Position numbers and translations under genes: made by a program. The notes beneath the pieces are model-generated. The model worked only from the letters and a program-made list of their open reading frames with translations, was not told where the DNA came from and did not search any database. A stretch of DNA of 42,474 nt from a virus, in IMG/VR virus record IMGVR_UViG_3300009180_000079, positions 1-42,474 of that record. The stretch is one strand, 5' to 3'. Below are positions 24,343 to 32,664 of the stretch, one piece after another (the stretch's first letter is position 1; each line of letters opens with the position of its first letter).

Positions 24343-25181
24343 GTCCATGTATAATTTGCAATGGTAAAGTGATTCATGATTTGAGACGAGAGCACCATTC
24401 TATCTGTATAGAATGTGGTTCAGTCTCTCTGAATAAGACGCACCGGGTAGACCCAGCTTCTATCTATACAGAAGATTATTACAATGGCGAGATGTTTCGT
24501 CGCACCAAAGGAGAGCATGGATATTCATCTTCTTATAGTGAGGTAGGTAGCTATACAGCTACACGTCATCTTCAATATATCAGTATGTTTACGCGCAAGC
24601 TTAATGACGATGCAAACATCCTTGACATAGGATGTGGATATGGTCTTTTCCTTAGGGACATGAAGAAGTTTGGATTTGATAATATTCAAGGGGTAGAGTT
24701 AGATCCGAAGGTAGCAGCCAAAGCGAAATCGATTTCTGGTTGTGATATTCTTACATCTATTCCAAATAAGAGATACCATGGGATATCTCTTATAGATGTT
24801 ATTGAGCATGTAGAAGACCCGGTAGAGCTTCTTAGTGTTGCAAGGGATCACCAAAGTACGGGTGACACTTTATTTCTTAGCACACCTAATATCGATAGCC
24901 TTAATGCAAGGCTATACGGACAGGATTGGGTATTACATTCGCCACCCCAGCATATTGTATATATTGGTGCGAAATCGATTACCAAGCTATTGAAGCGATC
25001 CGGATACAAGGTTGCAGAAGTCATGACTGTTGGGACGGTACTACACAATCAGAGGTATAATAAGCCTACAAGGTTTAGTGAGGCTATCAAGTACCTACTT
25101 GATAGGCCATTATGTAACTATGTTTTGAATGAGCAACTACGTCTTGGTAGTATTATTGCGGTTCGGGCGGAAGCACTATGA
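24339..25181 (+). CDS. Class I SAM methyltransferase with N-terminal zinc ribbon (280 aa)
   Basis: C4, C7, C23 and C26 form a zinc ribbon (CIIC, CIEC). Motif I of the Rossmann methyltransferase fold is ILDIGCGYGLFL (94-105); the acidic residue after strand 2 is in VELDP; ISLIDVIEHVEDP is the typical post-motif of small-molecule or sugar methyltransferases (UbiG/Methyltransf_23 type). Translationally coupled to the glycosyltransferase (ATGA at 24339). Two palindrome copies (24724, 24970) are read as K-S-I-S and K-S-I-T. Confidence 0.85.
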   Translation: MSPCIICNGKVIHDLRREHHSICIECGSVSLNKTHRVDPASIYTEDYYNGEMFRRTKGEHGYSSSYSEVGSYTATRHLQYISMFTRKLNDDANILDIGCGYGLFLRDMKKFGFDNIQGVELDPKVAAKAKSISGCDILTSIPNKRYHGISLIDVIEHVEDPVELLSVARDHQSTGDTLFLSTPNIDSLNARLYGQDWVLHSPPQHIVYIGAKSITKLLKRSGYKVAEVMTVGTVLHNQRYNKPTRFSEAIKYLLDRPLCNYVLNEQLRLGSIIAVRAEAL

Positions 25182-25496
25182 GTTCATCTCAACTTGTAAC
25201 CACCAACAGGCGTAACGCCGGGGATTATACGGGTAAACCTTGTTTACGAACGTTCCATCCTTGGTCTGCATAAGGACATTTTGCAATGTACGCCTAACTA
25301 AATGGTTAACGTAGCTTGTATCGCTTGCACCAACGATGGAGTGGCCGGTACTTTTGAAGAAGTACCCAGTACCTATTATTGGGTCACTTGTACTGCCTAT
25401 CATTAGTAGACATGAGGTTCCGATTATCCTACAGCGTTGTGGTCTTAAGGATGACGTTAATTCACCTTTACTCAATTTTAGTGTATAATGTTTCAA
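25176..25496 (-). other. Gene-poor 420-bp region; weak antisense frame
   Basis: Between 25182 and 25637 there is no + strand gene. A - strand frame from TTG 25496 to 25176 (106 residues) reads reasonably but has no ribosome-binding site, and no other accepted gene is on that strand. It could be a chance frame opposite a leader, the relic of a gene, or a real antisense gene. The same interval holds a promoter-like element (25461-25489) and a palindrome copy (25567). Confidence 0.2.
25461..25489 (+). promoter_or_regulatory. Candidate sigma-70 promoter for the tail-fibre gene
   Basis: TTCACC (25461-25466) and perfect TATAAT (25484-25489), 17-base spacer, about 150 bases before the fibre start. 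The -35 matches four of six bases. Confidence 0.45.
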
Positions 25497-25637
25497 GCGT
25501 ATTTTATCTACTGCACGTCATCATAGTGTTAGCCACATGGTAGACGATTGAGCGTATGTCCGTTTGGGAAATCGATTTCCTAAACGTTTGCATTAAAACA
25601 GATTGTGCTCTACTCAGTAATTATGAGAGAGGGCAGC

Positions 25638-26789
25638 ATGGGTATTCTCGCAAGCCAGTTAGCAAAGACAGCGAAGCTCAAGTCAACAACAGGTCAGTTA
25701 GATATTGACCTTACACAGACATTTGATTTTTCAGATTTACGTGGTACGTTGGGCGCTGCATTAGCGGCTAACAACTTCAAGATTACAGGGTTGGCATCCC
25801 CTGAGTCTGATGGCGATGCAGCTACCAAGGGATATGTAGACACGCTTATTAACTCTCTTGCATGGAAAGATAATGTTACATTAGCGACTACAGAGGCACT
25901 TCCAAGTTGCACCTATAGCAACGGTACATCGGGAGTTGGCGCAACACTTACAGCCAGTTCTACAGGTGTTCTTACAGTAGACGGGTTTACTGTAGCGCTT
26001 AACAAGCGTATACTTGTAAAGAACCAAGCAACTCCTGCGCATAATGGTATTTACCGTTGTACAACCCAAGGTGCGGTTGGTGTAGCATTCGTTCTTACCC
26101 GCGCAACAGATTTTGATTCAGGTCCAGAGATTACATCTTCTGTAGTTCAGGTAGACGCTGGTACAGCTAACGCGGATGACACTTTCTTCACGACTGCTGA
26201 TAATCCTACCATGGGAAGTACGGACATTAACTGGAGTGCCTACGGGTCCAGTTATACGGCGGGTGATGGTATTGACATCGACAGCGGTACGATTGCTGTG
26301 CTGCTTGAATCCAGCGATCCATCGTTACAGTTTAGTTCTGGTGAGTTGGGCCTTAAGATAGGGTCTAACGGAGGTTTGTACAAGGATTCAGGCGGTGTTT
26401 ATGTCTCAACAGACGACAGCACGGTTGAGAAGAACGGTTCTGGTGACCTTCAGCTTAAGGCGCTTGGCACAACACCTGGGAAGCTTTCATGGGCACCTAA
26501 GAGCCAGAGTTTAGCGTACACTAATTTTACATTTGGTGCTGGCATATCTTCTGCTACTTTGTCATCTGCCATTGATGCCACATCGGCAACTTGGGGTCCA
26601 GGGCTTTTACGTCTCATCATTAACGGTGTTGAGATGTCTATTAGTGGTACACAGTTAGCATACGATGGCGGCAGCACACCTAACGCAGATGGTGAGTGGC
26701 GTATAAACGGAACCACCTTAGAAGTGTACGGTGATTTGACAGGCAACACTGTCCAAGCGCGCGTTACATATCCGGCGGCTAACAGTTGA
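25638..26789 (+). CDS. Tail-fibre-like protein (383 aa)
   Basis: ATG 25638 is preferred for its AGAGAGGG site; the frame is open from GTG 25605. The segment NNFKITGLASPESDGDAATKGYVD is the conserved linker found near the N-terminus of many phage fibre proteins, followed by a Gly/Ser/Thr-rich beta region (GFTVALNKRILVKNQATPAHNGIYR), also typical of fibre repeats. The C-terminus is a beta domain (LLRLIINGVEMSI) that may bind receptors or trimerise. Probably host recognition. It lies right after the radical SAM, glycosyltransferase and methyltransferase genes. Confidence 0.8.
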   Translation: MGILASQLAKTAKLKSTTGQLDIDLTQTFDFSDLRGTLGAALAANNFKITGLASPESDGDAATKGYVDTLINSLAWKDNVTLATTEALPSCTYSNGTSGVGATLTASSTGVLTVDGFTVALNKRILVKNQATPAHNGIYRCTTQGAVGVAFVLTRATDFDSGPEITSSVVQVDAGTANADDTFFTTADNPTMGSTDINWSAYGSSYTAGDGIDIDSGTIAVLLESSDPSLQFSSGELGLKIGSNGGLYKDSGGVYVSTDDSTVEKNGSGDLQLKALGTTPGKLSWAPKSQSLAYTNFTFGAGISSATLSSAIDATSATWGPGLLRLIINGVEMSISGTQLAYDGGSTPNADGEWRINGTTLEVYGDLTGNTVQARVTYPAANS

Positions 26790-26852
26790 TGTGATTTAGG
26801 TTGAAGGGTTTTAGAATTTGCGTTATTCGTACCACAGACAGGAGTGATAAGA

Positions 26853-27131
26853 ATGACGCAAGAGAATGAGCAAGGGTCTGTATCCGCAAAGGTACAGACC
26901 CATATTTTTGTCACTCTCCGAATAGGGAAAGATGATACGCGGATTTTTAGGGTTAGCAGTTATGGTACTGATAGGATTTTCAAGGGCAAGATCGTCTTAA
27001 TTAATCCGATGCAGGTGAGTGAAGGGGAGATAGAGCCTGTTACGGTCCTTGGCGGGATAAGGATGAAAATCAGGTCATGGTCTGTAGACGAGGCAGACGT
27101 TATGAATATTGTATATGCGGAAGTGGAGTAG
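26853..27131 (+). CDS. Small hypothetical protein (92 aa)
   Basis: ATG 26853 follows CAGGAG. Beta-rich, acidic; no motif recognised. Followed three bases later by a membrane/coiled-coil gene, so probably in one operon with the fibre and lysis-like genes. Confidence 0.55.
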   Translation: MTQENEQGSVSAKVQTHIFVTLRIGKDDTRIFRVSSYGTDRIFKGKIVLINPMQVSEGEIEPVTVLGGIRMKIRSWSVDEADVMNIVYAEVE

Positions 27132-27133
27132 TT

Positions 27134-27415
27134 ATGGCAGGCACTACAGGATTGGATACGATGTTGAACACATTATCTGGGAGGATAATGTCATGGATAG
27201 TACCGATAATACTATTATCGGTAGCGGGTTGGGCATTTGACGCTGAATTGCGTCTAAAGGAGCTTGAGTTATCTCGTTTAGAGATAACGAGACAGCAGGC
27301 ACATATAGAGGCATTGGAATCACGGGTAGGTCAATTATCGGTTATTGAGGAGCGTATACAGAACATACGTGATGTCCTATCAGACATTAGAGATGACGTT
27401 AACAGGCAGAAGTAA
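27134..27415 (+). CDS. One-span membrane protein with coiled coil (93 aa)
   Basis: ATG 27134 follows GTGGAG; the frame is open from 27077 but that part overlaps the preceding gene. One hydrophobic segment (MSWIVPIILLSVAGWAF, about 18-34) is followed by a heptad-rich helix (ELELSRLEITRQQAHIEALE and on). This topology fits inner-membrane spanins or other small phage membrane proteins; without a clear outer-membrane partner the spanin call is tentative. Confidence 0.55.
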   Translation: MAGTTGLDTMLNTLSGRIMSWIVPIILLSVAGWAFDAELRLKELELSRLEITRQQAHIEALESRVGQLSVIEERIQNIRDVLSDIRDDVNRQK

Positions 27416-27477
27416 CCGGAAATCGATTACCATGTTATGGATTTGCACTGGCTGTATGAACAGGATAAGGGTAGTCT

Positions 27478-27936
27478 ATGCAAACCTTCGTTCAGTATTT
27501 TTCTTGGATTTTTATGGTTGTTGTAGGGGTTACACTTACAATCATTCTCGCAGCGAAGGGGCCAGAAGCGGCTCAAATGCCGCGATTAGAATTGTACCAG
27601 TATAAATCGGCACAGCCGGAATTGATGCAGTTTACATCCTTACACACGATAGGGCAGCCATGGCAGACAATTGCAGAGCGCCCATTAAATGAATCCTACA
27701 CAGACAAATTCTCTACAGATGAATTCTCTACAGACAGTGTAGATGCCATTAAGAGGGAGGTAGACATTATGCATGCATACCAGCACGATAAGGCGACGCC
27801 CCCTGGATGCAAACCGAAGGGATGGAAGCAACCGAGTTTAGAGATGTACATGTCAATTGGGATAATGAATCCACTACTTACGTGTAGTGATATTACAACA
27901 GAATATAGGATTCTTGCAACATCCACCGGGATTTGA
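27478..27936 (+). CDS. Membrane-anchored hypothetical protein (152 aa)
   Basis: N-terminal hydrophobic helix (FSWIFMVVVGVTLTIILAA, 8-26) acts as signal anchor; the remaining part is polar with an internal Asp-Glu-Phe-Ser-Thr repeat. No enzyme motif. Position next to the coiled-coil membrane protein suggests a lysis or envelope function, by context. Upstream is a palindrome copy (27418). Confidence 0.5.
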   Translation: MQTFVQYFSWIFMVVVGVTLTIILAAKGPEAAQMPRLELYQYKSAQPELMQFTSLHTIGQPWQTIAERPLNESYTDKFSTDEFSTDSVDAIKREVDIMHAYQHDKATPPGCKPKGWKQPSLEMYMSIGIMNPLLTCSDITTEYRILATSTGI

Positions 27937-27973
27937 TAGAGGATCAATACCCCATAAGGGATAGGGTATTGAA

Positions 27974-28573
27974 ATGGCAAAGCACAAGGCGGCCCCTGCT
28001 TTACAGGAAACGCCCACCATACATACAGCATCGTTGCTGCACCAGCAGTTTCAAGAGCTATCTTGTTACAAGCAGGTAATCGATTACCTAAGGGGTGGAT
28101 TTTCACTTGAGCATATACGCTCGCTCATACAAGAGCACAATCACGAATGGTCAGAGACAAGCCCGACCATAGTAATAGAGAAGCTTGCTAAGTTACGCCA
28201 TGAGTTAAGCGCGATAGAGAAGGTAGCGCCATTTTTGCCAGGATATGTACAATCTGCTGCGATAGAGTTGGAGGAGGGATTAAACGAAGTTTCAGAGATG
28301 AAGGAATTATACGAGATACAGAAAAATCGTATAATGATGGCATACGAGCTTGAGAAGAAGATCAAGATTGGTAATATCAGGACAGGCCAGGAGCTTAAGT
28401 TAGGTAAAGAGTTATTGGAGTCTTCTTATGCATTAAAGAAGCAAGTAGGATTGAGTCCAAAATCGGAATCTGATCCACTTAGAAAGGTTAGCGTACCAAA
28501 CGGGTTAGCAGATCCGAAGTCATCTAATAAGGTACTGAATGCGGTTAAATTACTTATAGCGAAGGCATCATGA
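27974..28573 (+). CDS. Probable terminase small subunit (199 aa)
   Basis: Helix-rich and charged, with a long central coiled-coil-like region (VIEKLAKLRHELSAIEK, VSEMKELYEIQKNRIMMAYE) and basic C-terminus. Its stop overlaps the TerL ATG at 28570 (ATGA). Position and helical composition fit a terminase small subunit that recognises DNA for packaging; no sequence motif proves it. A perfect palindrome copy (28075) lies at codons 34-38, read as V-I-D-Y. Confidence 0.55.
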   Translation: MAKHKAAPALQETPTIHTASLLHQQFQELSCYKQVIDYLRGGFSLEHIRSLIQEHNHEWSETSPTIVIEKLAKLRHELSAIEKVAPFLPGYVQSAAIELEEGLNEVSEMKELYEIQKNRIMMAYELEKKIKIGNIRTGQELKLGKELLESSYALKKQVGLSPKSESDPLRKVSVPNGLADPKSSNKVLNAVKLLIAKAS

Positions 28574-30693
28574 TTACAGTAAAGAGTGGCAGAGCGAAGC
28601 ACCAGAGAACGGCTGAAGAAGAGGAGTTACTGATATCATCGGTAATGGAAGGGCTTAGTGCAGAAGAGGCTAAGGCGGTATTACAGATCATACAGGAGGC
28701 CCAAAGGGGTAGCAGTTCTACATTACAGGCGCACACGAATTTAGTATTTGAGCGTGATATTGTACCGATGCGCCAATGGTTAGATGATGAATACTATTTT
28801 GGAAAGCCATGTAAGAATTTATACCCTAAACTGAAAGAGAAGCTATGCGAGATATTTGAGGATAACTCACGGTATACGACGCTGATACTCACGGGATCAA
28901 TTGGCTGGGGGAAAAGCTTTTGTGGAGGCATCATATTCTGTAGGGTGCTTTATGAGTTATCATGTTTTCGTGATCCAGCGAGTATATACGGGTTAGCACA
29001 GAATAGCGATTTGTACTTAGTGCTACTGTCAAAGAATTTGAATTTAGCACGTACAGCGATGTTGGCATCTGTTATGGAGAAGCTAAGGCAGAGTCCATAC
29101 TTTTTGACGGAGTTTCCGTTTGAGGAGAGACAAGAAGAGGTCCACTTCCCGAAGGGAATTAACATAAAGATAGGGTCTGTAGGTGCAGAGCGGTTTTTGG
29201 GATTGAACGTCGTAACGATGGTTATGGACGAGACTAACTTTCTTGGGGTATCGAGAAACAAGCCAGCGATCAAGGGAGCCGTTGGCCAGAAGATGAACAT
29301 AGCGAATTTCGACATAGCAGAGAAGGTATACGCGACATTAACAAACCGTATTAAGAACAGAACGAGTGGTGCTTCAAGGCACCCTGGTAAATCGATATTG
29401 ATATCATCTAAGACAACAACATCATCATTTACGGAGAGGAGAATAAGGGAGAATGCTGGGAATTCAGATACGCACGTAATGGATTTTGCGACATGGGACG
29501 TAAAGCAGGGGGAGAGTTTAGACGGTCCTACATTTAATTTGCTTGTAGGTGGTCATACAGCACGTTCGCGTATTTTAGAGAAGGGGGATGTAGTTCCACA
29601 GGAGTTTTTGGATACAACGGGATCACAGATAATCAAGGTTCCTATGAAGTACCATGAGGATTTTTTACGTGATCTTAATGGAAGTATTAGGGACATAGCG
29701 GGATTAAGTACGGATGCGATTAGCAGCTTTATTAGTAAGCAGTCTGCTATTTATGAGCCTACGATACGAGAGGGGCTATTTCACCCATTTACATCAGAGC
29801 AATGGGTAATTGGATTATACTTTGCTGTAAAATGGATAGAGATAGCGCACTTACAGATTGTACGGTTGGCTACGGGTCACTTAGAGAACCACTGGACACC
29901 GAAGCGTAATCCACAAGCACCAAGGGTTATACATATAGACACGTCTATGTCAGGAGACAGTACGGGTATAGCGATGGGTCACATTACAAGGTATGTGGAG
30001 GTAGAGCGTAGGACACCAGGGGGAGAGGAGACGTATATAGAGGCAGCGCCGGAATATGAAATCGATTTCGTGCTATCGATACGTCCACAGATGGGTGAGT
30101 ATATTATGTTATCGGACATACGGGGATTGATTTATGAGTTTATGGATCATGGTTTTCAGATAGTGCGTGTAAGCTCAGATACCTACCAATCGGCTGAAAA
30201 TATCCAGCATCTAAGAGCAAAAGGCATAGATTCAGACATATTATCACTTGATACGAGTCCTGCTGGATACGAGTGTTTACGCTTAGCGATGTACGAGGGG
30301 CGATTAAGGATGTACCGTTTTCAAGCATTTATAGACGAGTGTTTAGGCTTAGAGCGCGATCCGATTAGTGGAAAGATAGATCACCAGATAGGTGGATGTT
30401 TTACTGGAGATACTTTTATTAGGCTATCGGATGACCAATCAATGCGCATAGACCAAATGGTAGGCAAATCGGACATTAGCATTGTATCATACGACGGCAC
30501 GAAATCGATTACCGCGCTTGCAGTGAATCCACGCCTCACGAAATTTGTGTATGAGATTGTAGAGATAGTTTTTGAAAACGGAGAAACGGTTAGATGCACA
30601 CCGGATCATAGGTTTTTACTTGAGGATGGTAGTTATATTGAGGCCAGATATCTTACGTCGGAGCATGCGTTAAAGTCACATCCTTGTTATTAA
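28570..30693 (+). CDS. Terminase large subunit, N-terminal fragment fused to the N half of a split intein (707 aa)
   Basis: Residues 1-609 are TerL: ATPase Walker A GSIGWGKS (109-116), Walker B VTMVMDE (D220, E221), and the start of the nuclease domain (VIHIDTSMSGDSTGIAMG, the first catalytic Asp). At residue 610 the protein switches to CFTGDTFIRL, an intein block A, and ends 98 residues later with two stops (TAA at 30691). The last catalytic motif of the nuclease is missing here and is supplied by the ORF at 31396. A packaging motor can form only after protein trans-splicing. Palindrome copies at 30057 and 30500. Confidence 0.92.
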   Translation: MITVKSGRAKHQRTAEEEELLISSVMEGLSAEEAKAVLQIIQEAQRGSSSTLQAHTNLVFERDIVPMRQWLDDEYYFGKPCKNLYPKLKEKLCEIFEDNSRYTTLILTGSIGWGKSFCGGIIFCRVLYELSCFRDPASIYGLAQNSDLYLVLLSKNLNLARTAMLASVMEKLRQSPYFLTEFPFEERQEEVHFPKGINIKIGSVGAERFLGLNVVTMVMDETNFLGVSRNKPAIKGAVGQKMNIANFDIAEKVYATLTNRIKNRTSGASRHPGKSILISSKTTTSSFTERRIRENAGNSDTHVMDFATWDVKQGESLDGPTFNLLVGGHTARSRILEKGDVVPQEFLDTTGSQIIKVPMKYHEDFLRDLNGSIRDIAGLSTDAISSFISKQSAIYEPTIREGLFHPFTSEQWVIGLYFAVKWIEIAHLQIVRLATGHLENHWTPKRNPQAPRVIHIDTSMSGDSTGIAMGHITRYVEVERRTPGGEETYIEAAPEYEIDFVLSIRPQMGEYIMLSDIRGLIYEFMDHGFQIVRVSSDTYQSAENIQHLRAKGIDSDILSLDTSPAGYECLRLAMYEGRLRMYRFQAFIDECLGLERDPISGKIDHQIGGCFTGDTFIRLSDDQSMRIDQMVGKSDISIVSYDGTKSITALAVNPRLTKFVYEIVEIVFENGETVRCTPDHRFLLEDGSYIEARYLTSEHALKSHPCY
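30397..30690 (+). mobile_element. TerL split intein, N-terminal half (98 aa)
   Basis: Block A CFTGDT with Cys1; block B ETVRCTPDHRFLL with the TxxH His. The extein before it ends IDHQIGG. The half ends at HPCY without endonuclease motifs. It contains palindrome copy 30500 read as K-S-I-T. Confidence 0.92.
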
Positions 30694-30715
30694 TTATATG
30701 GTCAACAGGATAAAT

Positions 30716-31399
30716 ATGTCAGATGTGGTAAAAATAGCCTTACATGGGCCTAAAGGCGCAGGCAAGTATGCACTAATTGATGCTTCTGATTTCCCAGAGC
30801 TTTCAAAGTATAAGTGGTATTTGCGTAACGGGTATGCTTGTACCGTTATTCATAGAAAGGGTACTCATAAGTGTGATACCAATCGTAGTATTAATATCTC
30901 TATGCACAGGCTTATTATGGATGCTTCACCAGATCAACTAATCGATCATTTGTCACGCGATAGACTCGATAACCGAAGGTCTAACTTAAGATTTGTAAGT
31001 CTATGGCAAAACAATATCAATATGACACCAGCGCCAGGAGTATCAAATTACATAGGTGTAATTTACGACTCAAAAAATAACACCTATGCTGTTGTCGTTA
31101 GCTCCAGATACTTTGGTAAGTACAAAGATCCAGTCATTGCTGCTAAAGTTAGAGATAGAGTAGCCCGTCTGCTACGTCCTAATGAGATATTCCCTGTCAA
31201 TTTTGAGATTGATGATTTACCACCAGATTTCAAGATTACCAATATAAGTAGCGCCCCCCGAAAGGCTCAGAAGCGATCATCTGTTAGCGGTGTATCATGG
31301 CTTTCTTCAAGGGATAAATGGAGGGTCATAGTCAAAGGCAAAACGCTGAAATATTTTGATTCCGAAGCTGAAGCGATAGCATTTAGGATGGCATTATGA
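30716..31399 (+). CDS. Free-standing HNH homing endonuclease with AP2 domain (227 aa)
   Basis: Sits between the two halves of terL. ATG 30716 follows AGGA with good spacing; ATG 30698 gives six more residues but no ribosome-binding site. HNH motif: H64, DH at 77-78, LDNRRSNLR (84-92) and QNN. The C-terminal GVSWLSSRDKWRVIVKG, with the following FDSEAEA, is an AP2-type DNA-binding repeat. The N-terminal 40 residues (YALIDASDFPEL, then WYLRNGYA) are typical of phage HNH/AP2 endonucleases. Its stop overlaps the C-intein ATG (31396). Likely cuts terL alleles lacking the insertion and so spreads the whole arrangement. Confidence 0.9.
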   Translation: MSDVVKIALHGPKGAGKYALIDASDFPELSKYKWYLRNGYACTVIHRKGTHKCDTNRSINISMHRLIMDASPDQLIDHLSRDRLDNRRSNLRFVSLWQNNINMTPAPGVSNYIGVIYDSKNNTYAVVVSSRYFGKYKDPVIAAKVRDRVARLLRPNEIFPVNFEIDDLPPDFKITNISSAPRKAQKRSSVSGVSWLSSRDKWRVIVKGKTLKYFDSEAEAIAFRMAL

Positions 31400-31509
31400 A
31401 AATTAGGTCGATTAATACCATTCACCTTACCGAGCCTGTACCAGTATACGATATATCGGTTCCGGGTACTGAGAATTTTGCATTAGCAGCGGGGCCATTT
31501 GTACATAAT
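31396..31509 (+). mobile_element. TerL split intein, C-terminal half (38 aa)
   Basis: Begins MKIRSINTIHL, includes block F (VPVYDISVPGTENFAL) and ends block G FVHN, followed by Ser +1. The length is close to that of known short C-inteins (about 37 residues). Confidence 0.92.
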
Positions 31510-31935
31510 TCAAAAGACACAGCAGACGCCGTAGCGGGTGTAATAGCCTCACTTGAGGAGTATTCACTTAGGGTTCCACACCAAATAGAGGTATTAGGAG
31601 ATAAAGCAGAGGATGATGATCAATGGGAGAGGGACATTATTAGACCTGTTAAGAGTCCGAGAGCGCCATTTAAGCATATAGAGACAGGTATAAAAGAGCA
31701 CATGAAGGGAATTGGCGTAGGGGGACACATCGTTGAGCGTGGAGCAAATAACGGGTCGCATCCAGAGCCACAAGCACCGGCACCGGCAACACCAACGGCT
31801 TTGCCTATACAGCCTGTTAAACCCAAACATAAAGAGCTAACGGATGCTGGAACGAGAACAAAGATAGGTACGGGTAATAACAATAGTGGCCTTGACGCAG
31901 ACGGATTACCACCGTTACCATTCTTAGCCTACTAA
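31396..31935 (+). CDS. C half of split intein fused to terminase large subunit C-terminus (179 aa)
   Basis: Residues 1-38 are the C-intein. Ser39 onward (SKDTADAVAG) is the conserved last motif of the TerL nuclease with its catalytic Asp, normally directly after an IDHPPGG-like loop; the N fragment ends exactly there (IDHQIGG). Trans-splicing would give a 750-aa TerL (609 plus 141). The extein tail is low-complexity (Pro/Ala/Thr-rich). ATG 31396 overlaps the endonuclease stop, so translation is coupled. Confidence 0.9.
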   Translation: MKIRSINTIHLTEPVPVYDISVPGTENFALAAGPFVHNSKDTADAVAGVIASLEEYSLRVPHQIEVLGDKAEDDDQWERDIIRPVKSPRAPFKHIETGIKEHMKGIGVGGHIVERGANNGSHPEPQAPAPATPTALPIQPVKPKHKELTDAGTRTKIGTGNNNSGLDADGLPPLPFLAY

Positions 31936-31940
31936 GAGTC

Positions 31941-31966
31941 ACCTAAGGAAATCGATTTCCTTAGGT
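31941..31966. repeat. 26-bp perfect palindrome around a repeat copy
   Basis: The palindrome copy 31947-31960 is extended by six further complementary bases on each side (ACCTAA ... TTAGGT). It is the longest perfect version in the window and lies six bases after the terL stop, where it could also form a terminator-like hairpin. Confidence 0.85.
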
Positions 31967-31969
31967 TGT

Positions 31970-32002
31970 AACCTTACGGTAACCTTACGGTAACCTTACG
32001 GT
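31970..32002. repeat. Three tandem 11-bp repeats AACCTTACGGT
   Basis: Three perfect copies, then degenerate versions to about 32025, in the spacer after terL. Iterated short repeats next to a long palindrome suggest a protein-binding array (packaging, replication or control). Confidence 0.85.
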
Positions 32003-32094
32003 TACCTTAATCCGTAACCTACGGATATTTGTACCTTTTTAGTTGTCAACTTTTAGTAAAGAGTTATGCTTAGGGCTGTAGGAGAGGTTGAATT

Positions 32095-32571
32095 ATGGAG
32101 AATAAGCAATTCTTTGATCTGAAAAAACTGCCTTCTGATGTAGAACGTGAATTGAGGGATTTAGCTCACGATATGCTTGGTTTTGATCCGTGGCAACAGG
32201 AGCATACGGACTGGATGTGGTTTAGGCGTTCGGACAATGAACGAGACACGCGCCCGGTTCCACAGCGTCGCGTACCATTGCATACAGCTATTGGTTTTCA
32301 GATAGGGCTACAGTTTTTATCCCAGTTAATGGGATTCGTACCTAAGGACGAGGTAGGTGTACATGCGGATACTTACTCCCTGGTATTTTACAGTAGAGAG
32401 TCGGTCCAAGCTGGAGCCCGTACTGGATGGTACGTAAAGCATTTACGCTATAACGAAACTCACAGTGACTACTACCCATTACCGCTTGAGGAGAGACTGG
32501 ATACAGAGCCTCCAGAGCGGGTACTATTTTCAGCACTGAAGTACGCGATTGTACTTAAAAGAAAGGTATAA
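32095..32571 (+). CDS. Hypothetical protein (158 aa)
   Basis: ATG 32095 follows GGAGAGG. Mixed alpha/beta with several Trp and Arg residues in the first half (FDPWQQEHTDWMWFRR). No motif recognised. Between terL and the winged-helix gene. Confidence 0.6.
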   Translation: MENKQFFDLKKLPSDVERELRDLAHDMLGFDPWQQEHTDWMWFRRSDNERDTRPVPQRRVPLHTAIGFQIGLQFLSQLMGFVPKDEVGVHADTYSLVFYSRESVQAGARTGWYVKHLRYNETHSDYYPLPLEERLDTEPPERVLFSALKYAIVLKRKV

Positions 32572-32623
32572 AAGCGAAAGGTATAGACGGAAATCGATTA
32601 CCAAAATCGACAAAGCTATCATG

Positions 32624-32652
32624 AAAAAGCCATCATAATTTGATGGCTTTTT
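32624..32652 (+). terminator. Intrinsic terminator
   Basis: Stem AAAAAGCCATCA (32624-32635) and TGATGGCTTTTT (32641-32652), TAATT loop, T-rich 3' arm; A-rich 5' arm makes it bidirectional. A palindrome copy precedes it (32589). Confidence 0.88.
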
Positions 32653-32664
32653 TATTGAAATACC

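Noticed and set aside
27437-27526. 29-codon frame before the membrane protein at 27478
   Set aside because: Short, no ribosome-binding site, and mostly overlaps the accepted gene.
31970-32002. CRISPR-like array
   Set aside because: The repeats are directly contiguous 11-mers with no spacers.
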